Source: Propionibacteriaceae bacterium
Lineage (GTDB): Bacteria; Actinomycetota; Actinomycetes; Propionibacteriales; Propionibacteriaceae
DNA length: 17,589 bases
Direction: 5' to 3'
NCBI GenBank assembly: GCA_031254155.1
Contig: JAIRVA010000031.1
Coordinates: 1 to 17,589, forward strand
Under the pieces are notes generated by a model. It ran no database searches. It worked only from the letters and a program-made list of their open reading frames with translations, and was not told where the DNA came from. The translations under genes and the position numbers were made by a program. Within the stretch, counting starts at the first letter, position 1, and each line of letters opens with the position of its first letter. Positions 7,181 through 13,280 of the stretch are shown here, in pieces.

Positions 7181-9247
7181 TTAGAACCGGCCACCACCGG
7201 ACCTTCCCCCGCGGCCGCCGCCAAACGATCCGCCACCGGAGCGCCCGCCGCCAAAACCGCCACCGCCGCCGAAGCCACCCATGCCGCCGCCGAGGATGGA
7301 GCCCCCGAGGCCGCCCAGGCCGCCCCCGCTGGACCAGCCACCGCCCCGGCCGGAACCGAAGCCGCCGGGATGCCCGCCGGTCAGCGCCCCGATGACCAAG
7401 CCGGCCAGCAGCCCCTCCCCGACGCCCGCCACCTGGTGGACGGTCGTCGCCCGCGCGTCCTGCTGCGCCGCTTGGTAGGCCTGTCCGGCGTACGTCAGTG
7501 CCGACTGGGCGCCGTTCGCGGCCGCCCTCGGGTCCGTTCCCAACTGCGACTGCGCCGTCCCGGCGAGGCCCACCGCGGTTGACAATAGCTGTCGCGCACT
7601 CGTGCCCACCGCCACCCGGTTGACGTTGATGTAGTCGTTCGTCTGCGCGATGAGGCTCTGCGCCTGCGCCAAGAGGGATTGCGCCGTCTGCTGGGCCTTG
7701 GCGACAGCCGCCGCCTGCCCGCGCGCCGGGACGAGGGCGTTGTCAAGTGCCGTTTCGGCCGCGGTCAGCCGGGTGAGGGCCGCAATCGGGTCGCCCTGCG
7801 CCGTCGCCCCCACGCCCGCGGCCTGCGCCTGGGTGAGGGCCGCCCGGGCCTCGGTGGCCGCCGCCGCGATGGCGGTATCCGTACCGCCGAACCGGGCCAC
7901 GTCGTTCAAGTCCGCACCGAGCGAGGCCATCCCGGCCTGCAGACGGGCGGCCGCTTTCTGGAGCGCGTCGGGAGCGGTGTCGACGGCGTCAAGCAGCTTG
8001 GCCGCCTGCGCCAGCGCGGTCTGCGCAACCCGCGCGTACGCCACCGCTTGGCTCTTGTTGCCGCCGGTCAGGGCCGTCCGGCCCTTCGCGACCGAGTCCC
8101 GCGCGCTGGTGAGGAGGGCACTCGCCTGGTCGGGGTTCGCCGTGACCGACGCGAGGACGGCGGGCGCGTAGGCGGAACCCAGCGTCGCGAGGGTCTGTCC
8201 GGCGACCGGGATCCGCTGCGCGAGTTCGGCGACCCGCTGCTCGGTCTCGTCGAGTACGGAGCCGGCCCGGCTCTCCAGATCACGCAACTGCTCGAACGAC
8301 GTGGTCTGCTCGTCGAGCGCATCACCCGCCCGGTCGCACAGTTGCAGGATCTGGGCGAGCAGGCTCCGCCGCTCCGGCTCAGTCTCCGGCGTGGCGTCGT
8401 CGAGTTGCTGGCGGACGGCGAAGGCGCGGCCCGCGTCCTGCTTGGCGGCCTCCAGGGTCTGGCGGAAGGTGTCGGTGGCCTCGAGCCCGAACTCGGCCTG
8501 GGCGAAACCGAGCTCCTCCTCGGAGGTCCGCAGGGCGTTGTCGAGCTCGACCAGCGCCGTACCCGAGCGACGCTCGAGTTCCTTCGTGTCGAGCCCCGCC
8601 AGTTCATCCTGGCTTGTCGACGGTGGTTTTCCGGCGGCCTTGCGGCGGGAGCGGTACCAGAGCCAGCCGCCGACACCGCCCACCACGACGACCCCGCCGC
8701 CGACGGCGAGCGCCGTACCGGCCCCGCTGCCGCCGCCCGTACCCGCCAGCTTGTTGGCCCCCGCGACCGCGGCGCCCGCCCAGTCACTCGTCCGCAACTT
8801 GTCCGTGATCGCGTTCTCCATCGCGGACTGGTCGCCGGTCGAGAGCGCCGAAGCGTTGTCGACGCTGAGACCCCAAAGCCGGTCGTCCACCGCCACGGCG
8901 AGCAGGAGGTCGTTCGCACCCAGGTGAGCCGCCGTCGCTGTCTGGTCGGCCCAGTCGGCGCCACTCAAGCCATCGAAACTGGCAACGTACACGACGAAAA
9001 GTTGGTAATCGGTCTTGTTGGCCACCGTGTCGAGGGCGTTTTCGACCTCGGTGAGGTTGCTGCCGAGGACGTTCGCCCGGTCCGTGACGGGGCCGGCGAG
9101 AGTCGTGAGCGGCGGTTCCGCCGCCGCGCGGAAGGGCAGCAGCAGGGTACCCGACACAAAAAGAACGGCCAGGGTCGCCAGGAACCGCGTGAGCCCCCCG
9201 GTGGCGCTTCCCCGACTACGGCGCGATGTCGCCACAGTACTAACCAC
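7181..9247 (-). CDS. Secreted/membrane TPM-domain protein with coiled coil and Gly-rich tail
   Basis: The 688-residue protein begins with a basic stretch and a signal sequence (cleavage likely near AAA-EP, residues 42-45). A TPM (YgcG/TPM phosphatase-like) domain fills residues 49-165, with conserved VTDRANVL and NDLLLAVAV segments. A membrane helix at 177-198 is followed by WYRSRRK. A long Ala/Gln-rich coiled coil runs from about 205 to 610 in the cytosol, and the last 60 residues are almost only Gly with Phe, Arg and Ser. TPM domains in such proteins are extracytoplasmic; some members have phosphatase activity, but no activity can be claimed here. The start is a GTG at 9247, 6 bases after a TAATCT box; a second in-frame GTG at 9235 is possible. 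Placement before pspA suggests an envelope-stress module in which the coiled coil contacts PspA (inference). Confidence 0.85.
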   Translation of the reverse strand: MVSTVATSRRSRGSATGGLTRFLATLAVLFVSGTLLLPFRAAAEPPLTTLAGPVTDRANVLGSNLTEVENALDTVANKTDYQLFVVYVASFDGLSGADWADQTATAAHLGANDLLLAVAVDDRLWGLSVDNASALSTGDQSAMENAITDKLRTSDWAGAAVAGANKLAGTGGGSGAGTALAVGGGVVVVGGVGGWLWYRSRRKAAGKPPSTSQDELAGLDTKELERRSGTALVELDNALRTSEEELGFAQAEFGLEATDTFRQTLEAAKQDAGRAFAVRQQLDDATPETEPERRSLLAQILQLCDRAGDALDEQTTSFEQLRDLESRAGSVLDETEQRVAELAQRIPVAGQTLATLGSAYAPAVLASVTANPDQASALLTSARDSVAKGRTALTGGNKSQAVAYARVAQTALAQAAKLLDAVDTAPDALQKAAARLQAGMASLGADLNDVARFGGTDTAIAAAATEARAALTQAQAAGVGATAQGDPIAALTRLTAAETALDNALVPARGQAAAVAKAQQTAQSLLAQAQSLIAQTNDYINVNRVAVGTSARQLLSTAVGLAGTAQSQLGTDPRAAANGAQSALTYAGQAYQAAQQDARATTVHQVAGVGEGLLAGLVIGALTGGHPGGFGSGRGGGWSSGGGLGGLGGSILGGGMGGFGGGGGFGGGRSGGGSFGGGRGGRSGGGRF

Positions 9248-9253
9248 CGGTCC

Positions 9254-9259
9254 AGATTA
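9254..9259 (-). promoter_or_regulatory. Candidate -10 box of a leaderless TPM-gene transcript
   Basis: On the minus strand TAATCT matches TANNNT and ends exactly 6 bases before the GTG at 9247, the spacing expected when transcription begins at the first base of the start codon. There is no Shine-Dalgarno before this GTG and no clear -35. It should drive both the TPM gene and pspA. Confidence 0.45.
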
Positions 9260-9405
9260 CAGCATTCACTATCGCCGCCAGTACGACGGCCGCCGTGTCG
9301 GACGGACATTCTCGTCCCCCGAAGCCGATGCCTTGTCGTGAGGCGTGTTTCCCCACGCCCGGAGCACAACTTAGCTAGAGTTATGTACGACGATTGCGAG
9401 CCACC

Positions 9406-9837
9406 ATGACAACGTACCTCCTCAAACCCCGCGTCCCGGGCGGGACCTGGCTCGCGGCCGGGCTGCTCATTATCGGCGTAGTACTGACCGGTGCCTCGCT
9501 TATTCTTGTCCAGTCTGCCCCCCTCACGATCACCGGCTGTGTCGTGGCGGTCCTCGGGCTCGCGCTGCTGACGGTCACCCTCGTCGCGATGCACCGGCAG
9601 CGGGTGTGGGTGACGTTGGACGACGAGGGCTACTCCGTCGAGGGCCCGCGGGGTGAGTTCTCCGGCTCGTGGATCGACATCACGGACGTGTCCCTGTCCC
9701 GCCGGAACGCGAAAATCGCTCTCTGGCACGGTCCCGACCGACGAACCGTCATCGCCCACCCCGCGCGACAGATGGACGACGCGTTCATGAACCTACGCGA
9801 GGGTATCCGTACCCACCTCGAAAACCTCGGCAACTAA
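9406..9837 (+). CDS. Small two-helix membrane protein with C-terminal soluble domain
   Basis: The family is not firmly recognised. The 143-residue protein has two membrane helices (about residues 14-35 and 41-62) joined by a short turn, then about 80 soluble residues beginning RVWVTLDDEGYSVEGP with alternating beta-like strands and a final helix (FMNLREGIRTHLENL). This layout resembles the small bacterial PH-like membrane proteins, but that is only a fold-level guess. The ATG at 9406 is preferred over a TTG four codons earlier; the ribosome site (GCGAG) is weak. A TAGAGT -10 candidate lies at 9376-9381. It is divergent from the TPM-pspA unit across about 160 bases and lies just upstream of the tRNA gene. 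Confidence 0.75.
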   Translation: MTTYLLKPRVPGGTWLAAGLLIIGVVLTGASLILVQSAPLTITGCVVAVLGLALLTVTLVAMHRQRVWVTLDDEGYSVEGPRGEFSGSWIDITDVSLSRRNAKIALWHGPDRRTVIAHPARQMDDAFMNLREGIRTHLENLGN

Positions 9838-9884
9838 CACACCCACTACGCGCCCTCGATTTCGTGGCCGGGGTCCTTCCCCGC

Positions 9885-9890
9885 TAAAGT
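9885..9890 (+). promoter_or_regulatory. Candidate -10 box of the tRNA-Ser gene
   Basis: TAAAGT fits TANNNT and lies 13 bases before the first tRNA base, giving a 5' leader of about 7 bases. The -35 region (near TTCGTG at 9861) is poor. Confidence 0.4.
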
Positions 9891-9903
9891 TGTCTACTGA
9901 CTT

Positions 9904-9997
9904 GGAGGTGTCGCCTAGCTCGGTCTATGGCGCCCGCCTGCTAAGCGGGTTGAGGGCTTCAACCCTCTCGTGGGTTCAAATCCCACCACCTCCGCCA
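9904..9997 (+). tRNA. tRNA-Ser (anticodon GCU), CCA encoded
   Basis: A full class II cloverleaf can be drawn. The acceptor stem is GGAGGTG (9904-9910) with CACCTCC (9987-9993). The D stem is GCC/GGC. The anticodon stem CCCGC/GCGGG encloses loop CTGCTAA with anticodon GCT at 9940-9942, which reads AGC and AGU serine codons. A long variable arm GAGGG...CCCTC is typical of serine tRNA. The T stem GTGGG/CCCAC holds loop TTCAAAT. The discriminator is G9994 and CCA (9995-9997) is encoded. A hairpin terminator follows. Confidence 0.97.
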
Positions 9998-10009
9998 AGT
10001 ACGCCCGAG

Positions 10010-10030
10010 AGCCGACGCATGTCGGCTTTC
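10010..10030 (+). terminator. tRNA terminator
   Basis: AGCCGAC (10010-10016), loop GCAT, GTCGGCT (10021-10027) form a perfect 7-bp stem followed by TTC. It lies 13 bases after the encoded CCA. Confidence 0.8.
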
Positions 10031-10031
10031 G

Positions 10032-10118
10032 CTGTTAGTACGAGGGAAGCGGCGCCGAGCTGGCTCGGAAGCCGCTGTACCCGGACTGACAGTCAAGAAC
10101 CTCTGTGGAGGTTCTTGA
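10032..10118. other. Tandem strong hairpins, candidate structured RNA or DNA element
   Basis: Directly after the tRNA terminator, CTGTTAGT (10032-10039) pairs with ACTGACAG (10085-10092). Inside it GGG (10044-10046) pairs with CCC (10080-10082), and within that AGCGGC-g-CCGAG (10048-10059) pairs with CTCGG-aa-GCCGCT (10064-10076). Immediately abutting is a perfect 11-bp hairpin, TCAAGAACCTC (10093-10103) with GAGGTTCTTGA (10108-10118), loop TGTG and no T-run. No convincing coding frame crosses it. It could be a small RNA, tRNA processing waste or part of an integrated element. No known RNA family was recognised. Confidence 0.45.
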
Positions 10119-10163
10119 GGCGTGCGCGAAGGAGGACGGTAACAGGGAGCGTAGCGACCGAAT

Positions 10164-10175
10164 ACCACCTCCGCC
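10164..10175 (+). repeat. 12-bp direct copy of the tRNA-Ser 3' end
   Basis: ACCACCTCCGCC occurs at 9985-9996 (T stem, acceptor stem, discriminator and CC of the tRNA) and again at 10164-10175, 179 bp later. Repeats of a tRNA 3' end are the usual trace of tRNA-targeted integration, here enclosing the hairpin cluster. A chance match or a decayed tRNA copy are alternatives. Confidence 0.4.
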
Positions 10176-10209
10176 TCGTTTTGTCCGTACATCTACTTTG
10201 TGGTTGATG

Positions 10210-10326
10210 CCCCTGCCTCGGAGGGAACCCACCCCTCCGGGCGCGGGGACAGCCGGGCGTGGTCGATCGCCAGAAGCCACCCCCTCTTCATTTTGGGGGC
10301 TGACGGGCGTAACCCGCCAGCTGTCC
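10210..10326. other. Second structured non-coding stretch (long hairpin plus branched fold)
   Basis: CCCC-t-GCC-t-CGGAGGG (10210-10225) pairs with CCCTCCG-GGC-gc-GGGG (10233-10248). Next, GGACAGC (10247-10253) pairs with GCTGTCC (10320-10326), enclosing three small hairpins: GGCG/CGCC (10256-10271), CCCCC/GGGGG (10280-10299) and CGGG/CCCG (10304-10316). The closed form is cloverleaf-like, but it lacks a T-loop and has a 10-base central loop, so it is not a tRNA. The two folds share only two bases. No gene was recognised here. Confidence 0.35.
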
Positions 10327-10333
10327 GCTGATC

Positions 10334-10746
10334 ATGGGTGAGCACCTAACGCCGGGAAAGTGGCTGGTCCGTTGGCGAGTTACCGGACCTGCCCCTCGAT
10401 GAGGTTGTGTTGCGTGAGTCCAGGCGCATTAGTCGTAACTTCAACAGCTCTCTGGGCGTCGTCATCTCGACAACTCAGTGGATCCGCCCGATGGTTGGGA
10501 GCTGTTGTTTAGTAATGGCGCTCTGCACGGCAACGCTGGGTACGTACCTAGTACGGTTCGTGAACTCAAAGCTTCCTTGATTTGGTCCTCGTACCATGAA
10601 GCAGAGATCACCGACATACTGTCTTACCTTGTCAATATGGGCGTCACCTGGTCGGTGGCCCCGTGGTTCACCCGTGGCCCTCTCGTACCACAGATGTGTC
10701 CGCCCGCAGGATATGTACACTATTACCAAGGGGAGAACCAAGGAGG
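10334..10746 (+). pseudogene. Possible frame-broken remnant of a lower-GC gene
   Basis: No intact gene is seen, but three plus-strand pieces read like protein. From the ATG at 10334: MGEHLTPGKWLVRWRVTG. In the next frame, from about 10350 to 10490: LPLDEVVLRESRRISRNFNS followed by SLGVVISTTQWIRP. Back in the first frame, from about 10488: DGWELLFSNGALHGNAGYVP, then VRELKASLIWSSYHEAEITD and ILSYLVNMGVTWSVAPWF. Two frame changes would join them into one product of about 135 residues. Third-position G+C here is near half, far below the neighbouring genes, suggesting foreign origin. No ribosome site precedes a usable start. The product is not recognised and coding status is uncertain; an antisense frame (10475-10741) is also open. 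Confidence 0.25.
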
Positions 10747-10752
10747 AAGTTC

Positions 10753-11871
10753 ATGTCGTACGACGACCCGGACCAACCAACGGCGTTTATCCCACTGGGG
10801 AACCCGACCCCGCCGGACGCCGGTGGGTACGCTCCGTACGTCCTGAAGGGCCGTCCGCCGCGCCGGCGCCTGATCATCGGGATCGTCGTCGGCGTCGTCG
10901 TACTCGCCGCGGTGGGTACGACGCTCGCCCTGACTTGGCCGCATGACAACCCGCCCGCCCAACCCACCCCCTCCCCGACTCCCGTCTTCCACTGGTCACC
11001 CGCTCCCCCGGCCACTCCGACCCCCACCCCCACTCCGACGCCCGCACCGCCGGTTGACCTTCCCCCGCTGGCGTGCGCATCGCCCACCGCGGAGGTCGTG
11101 AGCTGGGTCACCGCGCTGGACCGGACGGACGTGAGTGGTACGCGGACGTCCATGGTCGACGTCGGCGAAGGCAACCAACCGGGCGAGGAGTGGTGGGTGG
11201 TCGCGCTGCGGACGGATGCGGGCGACGGTACGGGGGGTGCTGAGACGTACCTCACCAATCAGCCCAGCGCCCAACAGCCCTCCGGGCCGACGTGGATCCA
11301 GATCGGGTCGGCACCCGGTGCGGCGGACTGGTCGAAAGTCGCCTGGACCGGGCTTCAGCTCGGCCGCGGGCAGGAGGCCCAGACCCTGGCCATCTCTTGC
11401 CTGCCGGCCGTCAAACCGGCGCCGACCAAGGCGGCCGGACCGACACCCGCGAACTGGCCCGCGGTCTCCGGTGACCCGGTGGCGAACCCGGCGTGGGCGT
11501 CGCACCAATCCGGCATGAGTTGTACCCAGCCGAGCGGGCTCACCATCGACTGGATCCCGCGGCCCGCGGGGAGCACCCAGGGCCCGGTCGGGCCGTACAC
11601 CCAGGTCGCGATCGGCGAGGGTTCCTATCCCGGCGAGCAATGGTACATTGTCGGCGACTATGAGACGAGCCACCCCACGCGCCCGGACTACTGGTTGACT
11701 AACTCCCCTAGTCAAACCAAGAATCCGAATGGCGGTATGCGGTGGTTCCAGGTCGACACGGGCAACTATGCGGCAGTCCAGAAGTGGTGGGATGAGACGA
11801 CGGCCAGTTGGACATCGGACCAGCGAATCCGTGGGGCAGCGGCGTTTTACTTCGCCCAGACCTGCCTGTAA
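10753..11871 (+). CDS. Membrane-anchored protein with two copies of an extracytoplasmic domain
   Basis: The product is not a recognised family. The 372-residue protein has a Pro-rich cytosolic N-terminus ending RPPRRR, one membrane helix (about 40-61), a low-complexity Pro/Thr linker (67-104) and two related outer domains. Copy one (108-216) contains VGEGNQPGEEWWVVALR and TYLTNQPS. Copy two (257-371) contains IGEGSYPGEQWYIVGDY and YWLTNSPS. Each copy opens and closes with a cysteine (C108/C216 and C257/C371), the only four in the protein, predicting one disulfide per domain. The strongly aromatic surface hints at ligand or glycan binding, which is a guess. The start ATG has a strong GGAGGAAG ribosome site. 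A TACACT -10 candidate lies at 10716-10721. The gene stands alone after the low-GC stretch. Confidence 0.88.
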   Translation: MSYDDPDQPTAFIPLGNPTPPDAGGYAPYVLKGRPPRRRLIIGIVVGVVVLAAVGTTLALTWPHDNPPAQPTPSPTPVFHWSPAPPATPTPTPTPTPAPPVDLPPLACASPTAEVVSWVTALDRTDVSGTRTSMVDVGEGNQPGEEWWVVALRTDAGDGTGGAETYLTNQPSAQQPSGPTWIQIGSAPGAADWSKVAWTGLQLGRGQEAQTLAISCLPAVKPAPTKAAGPTPANWPAVSGDPVANPAWASHQSGMSCTQPSGLTIDWIPRPAGSTQGPVGPYTQVAIGEGSYPGEQWYIVGDYETSHPTRPDYWLTNSPSQTKNPNGGMRWFQVDTGNYAAVQKWWDETTASWTSDQRIRGAAAFYFAQTCL

Positions 11872-11898
11872 CCCCTCCCTCCTCCCCTCCCCTCCCCC
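11872..11898 (-). repeat. Homopurine tract with G-quadruplex potential
   Basis: Directly after the TAA at 11869-11871 come 27 uninterrupted pyrimidines on the plus strand. The minus strand reads GGGGGAGGGGAGGGG, then AGGAGGGAGGGG: five G-runs of three or more, most joined by single A, a classic G-quadruplex or triplex motif. It lies on the template strand just past the gene and could slow RNA polymerase. Confidence 0.6.
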
Positions 11899-11952
11899 GA
11901 CACAAGTGACCAAAGACGTGCCCTGAGCCCGGGGGTCTGACGACATGGGGCT

Positions 11953-12011
11953 AGTTGCGTCGCCGAAACTGCCCGTTGCGGCGACGCAACTGACCGCACT
12001 CCGTTTCGGCG
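11953..12011. repeat. Nested inverted/direct repeat, possible terminator or operator
   Basis: AGTTGCGTCGCCG (11953-11965) and CGGCGACGCAACT (11979-11991) form a perfect 13-bp stem with a 13-base loop. The same sequence is an imperfect 18-bp direct repeat (11954-11971 and 11975-11992; three mismatches) with 21-bp spacing. In addition CGCCGAAAC (11961-11969) can pair with GTTTCGGCG (12003-12011), which excludes the first stem. It lies between the stop of the duplicated-domain gene and the ThpR gene. It may simply terminate the former. Confidence 0.6.
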
Positions 12012-12128
12012 TCTCTCAACCGGGCGATGGGGGTCACTTGTGTCATGCCCTGGAACCGCGCCAATGGGTACGGCGGCGGTGCGGGACTCCTGCTTGTGAC
12101 CGGCACCGCAATCGGGCACCATGGACCC

Positions 12129-12671
12129 GTGAGACTTTTCGCTGGCATCGCTCTGCCCGCCGCCCAACGCGACCACTTGGCGAGCGCGCTCGAGATGGTC
12201 CGGCCACCGGCCCACGCGGCGCGCAACCCGTGGGAGCCGAGCGCGAACTGGCATGTCACCCTGGGTTTTTACGGGGAGCAGCCCGACGGGATGATGGACG
12301 AGTTGGCCGACAACCTACGCCTGGCCGCCGCCCGGACCGCGCCCTTCACCCTGGCCCTCGCCGGTGCGGGCCTGTTCCGCCACGATGTCGGCTGGATCGG
12401 GGTCACCGACCCTGCCCGGGCGTTGGGCCCGCTGGCGGAACGGGTCCGGGGGACGTACGCCACCTTGTACCAATCAACCCAGAATCGTTTCCACGTGACC
12501 GTCACCCGCGCCGGTCGTCAAGCGGGCCTGGCACCCACACTGGCCGCGCTCGCGGTTTACCGGGGGCCGGAGTGGACAGTCGGCGAAATCACCCTCTTCC
12601 GCTCCGACCTGCACGAAGGCATCGGCGGCCACCCACGGTACACCGTCCTCGCGACCGCCCAACTCGCCTGA
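12129..12671 (+). CDS. thpR: RNA 2',3'-cyclic phosphodiesterase (ThpR / 2'-5' RNA ligase-like, 2H superfamily)
   Basis: The 180-residue protein belongs to the 2H phosphoesterase superfamily; ThpR-type members open 2',3'-cyclic phosphate ends of RNA to 2'-phosphates and act in the cytosol. The two catalytic motifs are present: WHVTLGFYGE (H42, T44) and FHVTVTRAG (H122, T124). The start VRLFAGIALP is typical, so the GTG at 12129 is chosen; the frame is open to 12027, but the extra residues lack homology. The ribosome site is weak. Length fits the family. It converges with the receiver-domain gene, with only 12 bases between the stops. No tRNA-ligation or RNA-repair partner is nearby, so its substrate here is unknown. 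Confidence 0.9.
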   Translation: MRLFAGIALPAAQRDHLASALEMVRPPAHAARNPWEPSANWHVTLGFYGEQPDGMMDELADNLRLAAARTAPFTLALAGAGLFRHDVGWIGVTDPARALGPLAERVRGTYATLYQSTQNRFHVTVTRAGRQAGLAPTLAALAVYRGPEWTVGEITLFRSDLHEGIGGHPRYTVLATAQLA

Positions 12672-12683
12672 GCCTGACGAGCC

Positions 12684-13070
12684 CTACGCCGCGTCGTCGT
12701 CCACAAAGACGAGTTCCTCGACCTGCTGGGGCAGAGTGAGGGGGTCGATGGGGTACGGGTGGATCGCGTCGGCGCGCGACCACGCGGCGAGCCAGGAGTC
12801 GGCGGGCCGGGCGACGAGGAGGAGCACGGGCGGGCAAACCGCGTACTCATCCCGGATTTGCTTCGCCAAGCCCATGCCCCCGGTCGGCGTCGCCTCGCCG
12901 TCGAAGATGCAACAGTCAACGTCACCGCGGTTCAGTTCGGCGAGCACCGCCGCCTGCGTCGCCGTCTCGCGGACCTCCAGGTCGAGACCACCCAGTTTCA
13001 CCCCGAGGGCATCGCGTACGTCTGCGCGCACGTTCCGATCGTCGGAATACACAACGACGACAACCTTCAT
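12684..13070 (-). CDS. Stand-alone, degenerate response-regulator receiver domain
   Basis: The 128-residue protein is a single receiver domain without an output domain. Strand 1 is VVVVVYSDD with D10/D11 as the acidic pair, and IFDGEATPTGG supplies D57, the phospho-acceptor position. The other two hallmark residues are lost: the Thr/Ser after strand 4 is replaced (LLLVARP), and the usual Lys-Pro is replaced by Y106 in HPYPIDP. It is therefore probably poorly or not phosphorylated, and may work as a protein-binding or pseudo-receiver module. The ATG at 13070 is chosen because AAGGAG lies 5 bases upstream; a GTG at 13076 overlaps that site. No histidine kinase lies in the window. Confidence 0.78.
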   Translation of the reverse strand: MKVVVVVYSDDRNVRADVRDALGVKLGGLDLEVRETATQAAVLAELNRGDVDCCIFDGEATPTGGMGLAKQIRDEYAVCPPVLLLVARPADSWLAAWSRADAIHPYPIDPLTLPQQVEELVFVDDDAA

Positions 13071-13098
13071 GGTCACTCCTTGCCTGAGGTACGCATTA

Positions 13099-13104
13099 AC
13101 TATA
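13099..13104 (-). promoter_or_regulatory. Candidate -10 box for the receiver gene
   Basis: On the minus strand TATAGT lies 28 bases before the ATG at 13070, leaving a leader of roughly 20 bases with the AAGGAG site. The -35 zone overlaps that of the divergent ykoEDC promoter. Confidence 0.45.
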
Positions 13105-13121
13105 TCGAAGTGCGGGCCAGG

Positions 13122-13149
13122 GGGACAGGCACCGTGGTCCGGCTATACT
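13122..13149 (+). promoter_or_regulatory. Promoter of the TPP-riboswitch / ykoEDC transcript
   Basis: TATACT (13144-13149) is a near-ideal -10 box. GGGACA (13122-13127) is a partial -35 match at 16-base spacing. Transcription would begin at about 13156, right at the first paired base of the riboswitch. Confidence 0.6.
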
Positions 13150-13156
13150 GATCCCC

Positions 13157-13244
13157 AACACGGGAGCCCGCCCGGGCTGAGAGGAAGGTACCTCGCCTTC
13201 GACCGCACGAACCTGATCTGGGTCATACCAGCGCAAGGGATGTT
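13157..13244 (+). promoter_or_regulatory. TPP riboswitch (THI element)
   Basis: The thiamin pyrophosphate aptamer is complete. P1 AACA/TGTT (13157-13160, 13241-13244). P2 CGG/CCG (13161-13163, 13203-13205). P3 AGCCC/GGGCT (13165-13169, 13174-13178). The conserved CTGAGA is at 13177-13182. A variable stem GAAGG/CCTTC spans 13184-13200. The core AACCTGATCTGG...ACCAGCG...AAGGGA (13210-13240) holds P4 CCT/AGG and P5 CTGG/CCAG. It precedes ykoE directly, as expected for thiamin-precursor transport. Confidence 0.97.
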
Positions 13245-13259
13245 CTCTGGCAAGCGCCA

Positions 13260-13280
13260 CCCGTGCTCGAAAGGAGCACG
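13260..13280 (+). promoter_or_regulatory. Ribosome-site-sequestering hairpin of the riboswitch
   Basis: CGTGCTC (13262-13268) pairs perfectly with GAGCACG (13274-13280). Half of the ykoE ribosome site AAGGAG (13271-13276) is in the loop and half in the stem. CCCGTG (13260-13265) is also complementary to CACGGG (13159-13164) in P1/P2 of the aptamer. Without TPP, that pairing would open the hairpin. The logic fits translational control; no terminator with a T-run is present. Confidence 0.65.

Noticed and set aside
9383..9409. Tiny 8-codon upstream frame ending in ATGA at the start of the small membrane protein gene
   Set aside because: It begins almost inside the probable -10 box and has no ribosome site, so it is unlikely to be translated.
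10247..10326. Second tRNA gene suggested by the cloverleaf-like fold
   Set aside because: There is no T-loop consensus, no T8, and a 10-base central loop; it is not a tRNA.
10500..10570. Group II intron domain V suggested by GTACGGTTCGTG
   Set aside because: The catalytic triad helix and the partner strand are not present and no reverse transcriptase is nearby.
12027..12128. Upstream start for the ThpR protein
   Set aside because: The added 34 residues lack family similarity; the GTG at 12129 gives the normal N-terminus and length.
13071..13076. GTG start at 13076 for the receiver protein
   Set aside because: It overlaps the AAGGAG ribosome site that correctly serves the ATG at 13070.
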